Below, piece after piece: positions 1-4,443 of a DNA stretch of 6,017 bases. How positions within the stretch are numbered: the stretch's first letter is position 1; every line of letters begins with the position of its first letter. The notes beneath the pieces are model-generated. The model was not told the origin of the DNA and searched no databases. It saw only the letters and a program-made list of their open reading frames with translations. Where the stretch lies: contig CAMWQS010000089.1 of the NCBI GenBank assembly GCA_947176485.1, positions 1 through 6,017 of the forward strand. Reading direction: 5' to 3'. This DNA is from an uncultured Clostridia bacterium (GTDB lineage Bacteria; Bacillota; Clostridia; Christensenellales; Borkfalkiaceae). Both the position numbers and the translations under genes were made by a program.

Positions 1-32
1 GCCCTTGACCGCATACGCCGTTTATGACCGAA

Positions 33-95
33 AATGTTGGGTAATTGCTCGGTAATGTGGGGTTTTGGCTCTGTAAATGTTTGGTTTCTGCACAC
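33..95. repeat. Three degenerate ~21-22 bp tandem repeats (iteron-like)
   Basis: Three successive units start with AATGT at 33, 54 and 76. They read AATGTTGGGTAATTGCTCGG, AATGTGGGGTTTTGGCTCTG and AATGTTTGGTTTCTGCACAC. The spacing of 21 and 22 bases is two helical turns, as in iterons bound by an initiator. The match is imperfect and there are only three copies. On the minus strand the same repeats read as a heptad-like peptide (YRAKTPH, YRAITQH, FRS) in a frame without a good start codon, so a decayed coding tail is a possible alternative. Confidence 0.4.
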
Positions 96-116
96 AAAAA
101 TAGGTTAACTTTTGCG

Positions 117-210
117 AATTTTTGTACTTAAAGATATGTAAGGAAAATTTTTTTACGGTTATTTTTCGCAAAAAGGTTGTAATTTGAAATTTTTTGTCCT
201 GAAAGATATG
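117..210. repeat. Direct repeat, two 22-bp copies 72 bp apart
   Basis: Copies lie at 117-138 and 189-210 and match at 19 of 22 positions. The shared core is TTTTTGT, then CT, then AAAGATATG. They sit between the tandem repeats and the palindrome upstream of the small ORF and rep. They could be protein-binding sites for Rep or a regulator. In this AT-rich background, partial duplication without function is also possible. Confidence 0.45.
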
Positions 211-212
211 AA
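184..212 (+). promoter_or_regulatory. Possible promoter of the small ORF-rep operon
   Basis: TTGAAA (184-189) and TATGAA (207-212) are separated by exactly 17 bases and match the -35/-10 consensus at 5/6 and 4/6. The -10 lies in the second copy of the direct repeat, and the 220-248 palindrome falls around the expected transcript start, which would suit an operator. A TATAAA at 253-258 without a good -35 is an alternative. AT-rich DNA throws up such matches often, so this is tentative. Confidence 0.28.
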
Positions 213-219
213 AAGTTTT

Positions 220-248
220 TTAATGTGGCAATTACCTTGCCACATTAA
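220..248. repeat. Perfect 12-bp inverted repeat with 5-nt loop (dso or operator candidate)
   Basis: TTAATGTGGCAA (220-231) and TTGCCACATTAA (237-248) are exact reverse complements around the loop TTACC. No T run follows the right arm, so it is not a typical terminator. Upstream of a HUH Rep gene such a structure is a natural candidate for the extruded hairpin holding the nick site, or for a dimeric repressor operator. The sequence does not decide between these. Confidence 0.6.
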
Positions 249-400
249 GTGTTATAAACATACCACATAAGCAACCAAAGCAATGCGTGATTATGACGGT
301 GTAAAGTCGTTTTTTTGCGTAGCAAATGTGTGGTATTTGCGGTGCTATGGCGGTGGTATCCGTGTTTTTAAATGTTTATAATGAAAACCGCAAAAAAATT

Positions 401-418
401 AAGGAGGTGCCAAAAGTG
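401..418 (+). promoter_or_regulatory. Ribosome binding site that sets a GTG start at 416
   Basis: AAGGAGG (401-407) is a near-perfect Shine-Dalgarno sequence with 8 bases before GTG at 416-418. The in-frame ATG at 326 has no recognisable ribosome site, only a T run and a small hairpin in front of it. The SD itself lies inside the frame extended from 326. This favours the GTG start. Confidence 0.7.
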
Positions 419-550
419 CTGAAAACGGAATTAGAAATTGAAACAATAGGCGAGCCGAACGTGCAGGCGTTGCCCGAAGCTGAACAGCGTACATTTTTAG
501 AAACGCTTTTGGCACGCATTAAAGAATTAAAAGAGCAAAACGAAAAATAA
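416..550 (+). CDS. Small hypothetical protein upstream of rep (44 aa, GTG start)
   Basis: I do not recognise this protein. From the GTG at 416 it is 44 residues, mostly charged. An acidic N-terminal half (ELEIETIGEP) leads into a likely amphipathic helix rich in Leu, Glu and Lys (ending LLARIKELKEQNEK), which could form a short coiled coil. There is no signal peptide, membrane segment or cysteine motif. The frame is open back to ATG 326, giving 74 residues, but that start lacks a ribosome site and adds an unrelated hydrophobic piece. Its TAA (548-550) touches the SD of rep (AAGGAG, 549-554), and rep starts 12 bases later, so the two genes are almost certainly co-transcribed and probably translationally coupled. 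By position it may be a copy-control or Rep accessory protein, which is inference only. Confidence 0.6.
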   Translation: MLKTELEIETIGEPNVQALPEAEQRTFLETLLARIKELKEQNEK

Positions 551-562
551 GGAGTTTTATTT

Positions 563-1465
563 ATGCCATACAGAGAAACAAAAGTATATTTTGACGGCGG
601 TCATTATATAGCAATACCGCCCGAAAACTTTCCGAGCAGTACACGCAAAAGGAAAAAGCCAAAACCACCAAAACCAAAGCAAAACGAAAATACACCACCT
701 ACACCTAAAGAGAAATTTGAAACGGCGTATGCGGAAAGTCAAGCACTACCAAAGCGAGAGCGAAAAAAGTATATCAAAGAAAAACTGAAAGACGAATTTA
801 AGAACGCCGAGCAATTAAAAGAATTTGTCGCACAGAATATCGAACGTAAGAAAATCAACGCTTATAAACGCAATACCCGATTATGGCGAAAGATTTACAC
901 GCAAGGCGAATGGCATTACTTTGTTACGTTCACTTACGATAACGCCCTACACACGGAAGAAACATTTAAGAAGAAATTGCGGAACACTTTAAAACACGCC
1001 GTTAGCCGTAACGGTTGGAAGTATATAGGCGTTTGGGAACGTGCGCCCGAAACAGGTAGGTTACACTTTCACGGCATTTTCTATATACCGCAAATGATAG
1101 GCAAAATTACGGAAGTAAAAGATTACAGTACGAAAAGCCACCGTATGCAGATAACTTATCAGAACGACCATTTTTTAAAGGAATTTGGCAGGAACGATTT
1201 TAAGCCGATAGAAATACCGCTTGATATAACACAGTCCGTAAAATACCTACTTAAATACATAGAGAAGTCGGGCGAGAAACTTGTTTACGGCGGTAAATTA
1301 CCCACTTATACAAGGTCAGACATACTTGACGAAGATATAGCTTGCCCCTATGGTGTGGACGATAGAAAACTACTTTTATTTGACAGTTTTCGTTGCATTG
1401 TTGACGGTGAAATTTTGGGAAAGGTTAGTCCCGAAATATTAGCCGAAATGCCTAAATGTAACTGA
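563..1465 (+). CDS. rep: HUH-family rolling-circle replication initiator (Rep endonuclease)
   Basis: A 300-residue protein with the three ordered motifs of HUH replication endonucleases. Motif 1 is YFVTFTYD (residues 119-126). Motif 2 is GRLHFHGIF (165-173), with metal-binding His168 and His170. Motif 3 is KYLLKY (227-232), where Tyr228 with Lys231 gives the YxxK signature of a single-tyrosine nickase; Tyr232 is a second candidate. Proteins of this class cut one strand at the origin, stay linked to the 5' end through tyrosine and start rolling-circle synthesis. The layout resembles the Rep family of filamentous-phage G2P/ORF2-like initiators and related Bacillota elements. Residues 28-50 are a Lys/Pro-rich linker (RKRKKPKPPKPK), and 60-110 are basic and helical, both plausible for DNA binding. 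No helicase domain is fused, so a host helicase would be needed. SD AAGGAG at 549-554 supports the start. A relaxase or transposase role is less likely given the single short catalytic domain. Confidence 0.85.
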   Translation: MPYRETKVYFDGGHYIAIPPENFPSSTRKRKKPKPPKPKQNENTPPTPKEKFETAYAESQALPKRERKKYIKEKLKDEFKNAEQLKEFVAQNIERKKINAYKRNTRLWRKIYTQGEWHYFVTFTYDNALHTEETFKKKLRNTLKHAVSRNGWKYIGVWERAPETGRLHFHGIFYIPQMIGKITEVKDYSTKSHRMQITYQNDHFLKEFGRNDFKPIEIPLDITQSVKYLLKYIEKSGEKLVYGGKLPTYTRSDILDEDIACPYGVDDRKLLLFDSFRCIVDGEILGKVSPEILAEMPKCN

Positions 1466-1654
1466 CTGTAAATATTTTGTCTATCGTCCGGCGGAGCGTA
1501 AACGGAAACGCACTCTGTTGCAAGGGTAAAATGCACTACTTTCGTAGCCCTTGCAGCAGAGAGAACACAGCCAACGAACACGCACGATTTTTGCGTTTTC
1601 GTTTGTTCGCCCCTTGTCGAAAGACAAAATAAAATTTAAGGAGTTTAAAGAACT
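1466..1654. other. Hairpin-rich spacer between rep and the recombinase
   Basis: Three separate stem-loops fill this 189-base spacer. Arms 1513-1526 and 1548-1561 (CTCTGTTGCAAGGG with CCCTTGCAGCAGAG) pair over 14 bp with one G-U and a 21-nt loop. Arms 1573-1584 and 1592-1603 pair at 11 of 12 positions. TTGTC-GAAA-GACAA (1614-1627) is a GNRA-capped hairpin just before the recombinase SD. None has a strong T tail, so this is not an ordinary terminator set. It may be a structured leader controlling recombinase translation, a single-strand origin, or a small RNA. I see no convincing promoter. Confidence 0.55.
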
Positions 1655-3160
1655 ATGAAAACAGCAGTTATCTATGCAAGATACTCTTGCGATAACCAAA
1701 CAGAACAAAGTATTGACGGACAGTTAAGAGTTTGTGAAGAATACGCACAGCGGAACAATATTCTTATACTTAACACTTACATTGACAGAGCTATGACAGG
1801 TACTAACGATAACAGACCAGACTTTCAAAAAATGCTTAAAGATAGCAACCGTAAAGAATGGGATTATGTATTAGTCTATAAGTTAGACCGTTTTAGCCGT
1901 AATAAGTATGAAACGGCAATACATAAAAAGACTTTGCGTGATAACGGTGTTAAAGTGTTATCCGCTATGGAAAATATACCCGATACGCCCGAAGGCATTA
2001 TACTTGAAAGTTTACTTGAAGGTATGAACCAATACTATTCAGCCGAGCTTGCACAAAAGGTAAGTCGTGGAATGAAAGAAACACGGCGCAAAGGTTACTT
2101 TCAGGGCGGTCCCTTGCTTTACGGCTATAAGTTGGACGGTAGAAAAATCGTTATAGACGAAAATGATGCCGAAGTTGTAAGATATATCTACTCGGAATAT
2201 GCGAAAGGAAAATTTGTTAAACAGATTATTCAAGAACTAACCGCAAGGGGCATTTACTACAAAGGAAAACCGTTCATTAAAAACAGCGTTTACAATATCT
2301 TACGCAATGAAAAGTATTCGGGCGTATATAAACACGGCGAAGAAATAATTGACAATATGTATCCGCAAATCGTTCCGCAATCTACTTTCGATATTGTAAG
2401 AGCAAAGGTTATGAAAAACCGAAACGGCAGACAATGTGTACACGTTGACTTTCTACTGCGCCATAAACTTATATGCGGTAATTGCGGTCATACTCTGAAC
2501 GGCGAAAGCGGTACTTCCAAAAACGGCTCAAAGGTTTACTACTATAAATGCAGTGGGCGTAAAAAGCATTTAGCAGACTGTAATAAATCAATGGTGCGTA
2601 AAGACGTTATCGAAGAATTAGTTATAAATACTACCGTTGAAAAATTAAGTGAGCCGCAGATTATGGACTATATCGTAAATGAGCTTTTACAAATGCAGGA
2701 AAGACAATTAAAAGAAAATTCAGTTATAAAAGTATTAGAAAAGCAAAAACGGCAAGTTGACACAGCGTTAAATAATCTTGTATGCGCTGTTGAACGTGGT
2801 ATTATATCAAATGCAACGAATAAGCGTTTACACGAACTTGAACAGCAGCAAGCCGAGTTAGAAAAGCAAATACTCATAGAACACACCAAGCAAGCCGTAC
2901 AGCTTAAAGAAAGCGATATAAGAGAGTTTTATAAGCAGGCGTTAAAGTTAGAACCACAGTTACTTATAAGCTATCTGATTAAACAAATAAAGCTGTTTGA
3001 CAATAAGATACAAATACAATTCAATAGTCCAATAAGAATAAGTCCCGATGACGAAAAATCGGGACTTGTTTTTTATTCAGCTACTTTTAAAATGATTACG
3101 CATAAATACGCAAACACTGCACCTACAACGGTTGAAATGAAAATGGAATTAAGCCTGTAA
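1655..3160 (+). CDS. Large serine recombinase (integrase/excisionase type)
   Basis: A 501-residue site-specific recombinase of the resolvase/invertase superfamily, large clostridial type. The N-terminal catalytic domain (about 1-145) starts VIYARYSCDNQTEQS, with nucleophile Ser11 and Arg9 next to it. It continues through YKLDRFSRN (75-83, with Arg79 and Arg82) to the long E helix. A recombinase domain follows (about 155-260, GGPLLYGYKLDG onward). The zinc ribbon is CGNC at 274-277 with Cys299 and Cys309. A Gln/Glu/Lys-rich coiled coil spans about 345-415, as in enzymes whose coiled coil controls integration versus excision. The length is complete for the class. SD AAGGAG (1638-1643) lies 11 bases before the ATG. 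It probably integrates and excises the element whose replication gene lies upstream. No separate directionality factor is visible. The frame runs through a terminator-like hairpin at residues 463-474, so the last ~40 residues depend on read-through. Confidence 0.92.
   Translation: MKTAVIYARYSCDNQTEQSIDGQLRVCEEYAQRNNILILNTYIDRAMTGTNDNRPDFQKMLKDSNRKEWDYVLVYKLDRFSRNKYETAIHKKTLRDNGVKVLSAMENIPDTPEGIILESLLEGMNQYYSAELAQKVSRGMKETRRKGYFQGGPLLYGYKLDGRKIVIDENDAEVVRYIYSEYAKGKFVKQIIQELTARGIYYKGKPFIKNSVYNILRNEKYSGVYKHGEEIIDNMYPQIVPQSTFDIVRAKVMKNRNGRQCVHVDFLLRHKLICGNCGHTLNGESGTSKNGSKVYYYKCSGRKKHLADCNKSMVRKDVIEELVINTTVEKLSEPQIMDYIVNELLQMQERQLKENSVIKVLEKQKRQVDTALNNLVCAVERGIISNATNKRLHELEQQQAELEKQILIEHTKQAVQLKESDIREFYKQALKLEPQLLISYLIKQIKLFDNKIQIQFNSPIRISPDDEKSGLVFYSATFKMITHKYANTAPTTVEMKMELSL
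3041..3076 (+). terminator. Terminator-like hairpin inside the recombinase reading frame
   Basis: AGTCCCGAT (3041-3049) and ATCGGGACT (3058-3066) are perfect 9-bp arms around an 8-nt loop, followed by TGTTTTTTATT. This is a textbook intrinsic terminator on the plus strand. It overlaps codons from about 463 of the 501-codon recombinase, whose frame stays open to 3160. The downstream residues (GLVFYSATFKM) look like a normal recombinase tail, so it seems to be an attenuating site rather than the true gene end. Confidence 0.65.
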
Positions 3161-3179
3161 CGGCTATTTATTCCACAGT

Positions 3180-3317
3180 GCTATTGACTGAAACTTTTCT
3201 TGCGGTGTGTATATAGGCAAATAAGGGCGAACACAGCAACCCACTGAGATAAATCTCGGTGGGTTTTGGTTTGCCTTTGGCGTTCAAGCCTAACACACCG
3301 CAATTTCAGTCAATAGC
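3180..3317. repeat. Nested long inverted repeat downstream of the recombinase
   Basis: The outer arms GCTATTGACTGAAA (3180-3193) and TTTCAGTCAATAGC (3304-3317) are perfect over 14 bp. The next arms TGCGGTGTGT (3201-3210) and ACACACCGCA (3293-3302) are perfect over 10 bp, set off by a 7-versus-1 base bulge. AGGCAAA (3215-3221) pairs with TTTGCCT (3270-3276), and an apical hairpin lies at 3240-3263. Four stacked stems make one long folded arm of about 138 bases. Candidates are a single-strand origin of a rolling-circle replicon, a recombinase site, or a structured RNA. No target-site duplication flanks it, so a MITE is less likely. Confidence 0.7.
3240..3273 (+). terminator. Probable terminator of the recombinase transcript
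   Basis: CCCACTGAGAT (3240-3250) pairs with ATCTCGGTGGG (3253-3263) over 11 bp with one G-U, followed by TTTTGGTTT. It forms the tip of the larger palindrome and lies 80 bases after the recombinase stop. The T tract is broken by GG, so termination may be partial. The two-base spacing between arms forces a few apical pairs to open. Confidence 0.55.
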
Positions 3318-3362
3318 CTTTTGCGGCATAAACCGCCGTTTGAAAGATTTCCAAAGTATAAT

Positions 3363-3403
3363 AAAAAACCTAACCCGAACAATAGGTGTTCGACTTAGGT
3401 TTT
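3363..3403 (-). terminator. Intrinsic terminator of tRNA-Arg
   Basis: On the minus strand, AAAACCTAA and TTAGGTTTT (plus-strand 3395-3403 and 3365-3373) form the base of a stem that continues through GAACA/TGTTC, with one mismatch and one G-U, around the loop CCTAT. A T run follows (read from the A run at 3363-3368). It begins 4 bases after the encoded CCA, as expected for a single tRNA transcription unit. Confidence 0.85.
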
Positions 3404-3406
3404 GAA

Positions 3407-3483
3407 TGGTGCGCCGTAAGGAATTCGAATCCCTAGCCTTTGGTTCCGTAGACCAACGCTCTATCCAGTTGAGCTAACAGCGC
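3407..3483 (-). tRNA. tRNA-Arg (anticodon ACG), CCA encoded
   Basis: Read on the minus strand, the acceptor arm is GCGCTGT paired with ACGGCGC (one T-G), followed by discriminator A and an encoded CCA (3409-3407). T8 and A9 precede a D arm GCTC/GAGC. The anticodon stem TTGGT/ACCAA holds the loop CTACGGA, giving anticodon ACG, which reads CGN arginine codons after A34 is edited to inosine. The T arm is AGGGA/TCCTT with loop TTCGAAT. All arms pair and the gene is intact. It has its own promoter (3546-3518) and terminator (3403-3363). The probable mobile element lies immediately beyond the terminator, so the tRNA itself has not been interrupted. Confidence 0.97.
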
Positions 3484-3517
3484 ATATTCAAAGCCGCTAT
3501 TTTCAAACGGCTAAGTT

Positions 3518-3546
3518 ATTATATAAAATATAACGTTTTTTGTCAA
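3518..3546 (-). promoter_or_regulatory. Consensus promoter for tRNA-Arg
   Basis: On the minus strand a perfect TTGACA (3546-3541) and a perfect TATAAT (3523-3518) are separated by exactly 17 bases. Transcription should start near 3511, leaving a leader of about 28 bases that contains a 5-bp hairpin before the mature tRNA. This strength is typical of stable-RNA genes. It lies 26 bases past the stop of the hydrolase gene, with no terminator seen between, so operon read-through into the tRNA is also possible. Confidence 0.93.
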
Positions 3547-3572
3547 ACGATTTTGGTGAAGTAAAATCTAAA

Positions 3573-4442
3573 TTATTTCCAAAGCTCGTCAAGGTCAAAC
3601 CCGAACACTTGCACGGGCTGCAAATACCCAGAGTGGGACAAGTCGTAAGGCACCACCATAGCCCCGCCGTTGCTGTCCAAATCAATGCCGAACTGCTTAT
3701 ACGCATACCACACGATATGTGCGCACTGCGTCTTTTTTATATCGTTTTTGTTCGTAACCACGCCCGTCAGTCCCTCGTAAGGTATATCCAAAAGGTTATT
3801 CTTGGCATACTCAACCACGCCTTTAACGACGGTCGGGCTTATCATATCGGGGTTCGGTCTTAAAATTATAAAGTTAACTCTGTCGGTAAAGTCCCCGATT
3901 TTGCCAAGCCTACTATAAGTGCCGTAAGCGTTCGCTTGCATCACTTGCGCAAAATTGCCGTCCGTTACCATGCCCGCGTGCCCTATGCGTACGAAAGAAA
4001 TATGGGTGGAGGAAGTAACGATTATATCCCCGTCTTCAAGATAGATATTTGCAATATTTTTGTCAAGATAGTCCGTGCAGGCGTAGGGGGCAACTTGGTC
4101 GTGCTTGACCTCGTGCGGGTTAAACAAATCGTCCTGTATCTGCTTAATAAGTCTTTTGCCTGCCTCGCCCTTTTTAAGTGCGCGGTCAATTCCTATCTTC
4201 GTCAGTCCCGTCTGACGGTACAAAAGCTCGTAATCGTCGTCGGTCAAGTCGTGCGGGTCTTTGCTCAGAAGCTCGTCTAAATTCAGCTTTTCGTAATCGG
4301 GCTGCACGCACCTTATCGAGCCGTCCGACGCCCAAAACGCAATTTGCAACCCGAAAGCGACCAGCGCCAAAAACACGATAAACGCGGCGCAGACGATTAA
4401 AGCTATTATTCTTCTTGTAAGTTTCTTTCTCGTCCTTGCCAT
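3573..4442 (-). CDS. Membrane-anchored YiiX/NlpC-P60-like (permuted papain fold) cysteine hydrolase
   Basis: A 289-residue protein. A basic start (MARTRKKLTRR) and one hydrophobic segment (about 12-36) make a signal anchor, so the rest should lie outside the membrane. The catalytic part begins near 130 with EDGDIIVTSS (136-145) and IGHAGMV (153-159), giving the candidate His155. The candidate nucleophile is Cys240 in QCAHIVWYAYKQFGIDLDS. The order His before Cys is that of the circularly permuted NlpC/P60 (YiiX/YebB-like) families, which act on peptide or amide bonds, often in cell-wall peptides; the substrate here is not known. Residues 40-120 form a charged helical linker I do not recognise. 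The ATG lies one base past the stop of the PepV-like gene, with no clear SD, so translation is probably coupled. The stop TAA is at 3575-3573. Confidence 0.75.
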   Translation of the reverse strand: MARTRKKLTRRIIALIVCAAFIVFLALVAFGLQIAFWASDGSIRCVQPDYEKLNLDELLSKDPHDLTDDDYELLYRQTGLTKIGIDRALKKGEAGKRLIKQIQDDLFNPHEVKHDQVAPYACTDYLDKNIANIYLEDGDIIVTSSTHISFVRIGHAGMVTDGNFAQVMQANAYGTYSRLGKIGDFTDRVNFIILRPNPDMISPTVVKGVVEYAKNNLLDIPYEGLTGVVTNKNDIKKTQCAHIVWYAYKQFGIDLDSNGGAMVVPYDLSHSGYLQPVQVFGFDLDELWK

Positions 4443-4443
4443 A

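Larger units (their letters stand above)
1..415. other. AT-rich non-coding control/origin-like region upstream of the rep cassette
   Basis: I find no convincing gene here. The stretch is poor in G+C and rich in T and A runs. It holds a set of degenerate tandem repeats (33-95), a spaced direct repeat (117-138 and 189-210), an inverted repeat TTTTGCGAA/TTCGCAAAA (110-118 and 165-173), a perfect 12-bp palindrome (220-248) and a small hairpin TTTGC-GTA-GCAAA (314-326). Repeats and palindromes just upstream of a rolling-circle Rep gene are the usual make-up of a Rep binding/nicking origin plus the rep promoter. Assigning that role here is inference from position. Confidence 0.5.
3335..3511. repeat. 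11-bp inverted repeat flanking the tRNA-Arg unit
   Basis: GCCGTTTGAAA (3335-3345) and its exact reverse complement TTTCAAACGGC (3501-3511) lie on either side of the tRNA gene and its terminator. The right copy falls in the tRNA leader, where it also forms part of a small hairpin (AGCCG/CGGCT, 3492-3496 with 3508-3512). Function unknown; the left copy lies where the element probably ends. Confidence 0.4.

Noticed and set aside
2..55. Open frame running in from the left edge (ending WVIAR then TAA), possible C-terminal end of an upstream gene
   Set aside because: Only 17 codons, no recognisable motif, and it overlaps the tandem repeats; cannot be told from chance.
22..219. Minus-strand open frame of about 65 codons with YRAxTxH-like heptads at its end
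   Set aside because: No ATG or supported alternative start, no ribosome site and very AT-rich; probably a by-product of the repeats, noted under the iteron finding.
326..415. N-terminal extension of the small ORF from ATG 326
   Set aside because: No ribosome site before it, and a near-perfect SD lies inside it serving GTG 416.
1348..1708. Two overlapping minus-strand frames across the rep end, the spacer and the recombinase start
   Set aside because: Cys/Ser-rich compositions typical of antisense shadow, no SD, and they overlap hairpins and confirmed genes.
3180..3317. MITE or insertion sequence with terminal inverted repeats
   Set aside because: No flanking target duplication, and the inner arms are also paired throughout, which fits a folded structure better than TIR ends.
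3540..4381. Plus-strand frames opposite the cysteine hydrolase gene
   Set aside because: Antisense shadows of a gene with clear catalytic motifs and a membrane anchor; no ribosome sites.
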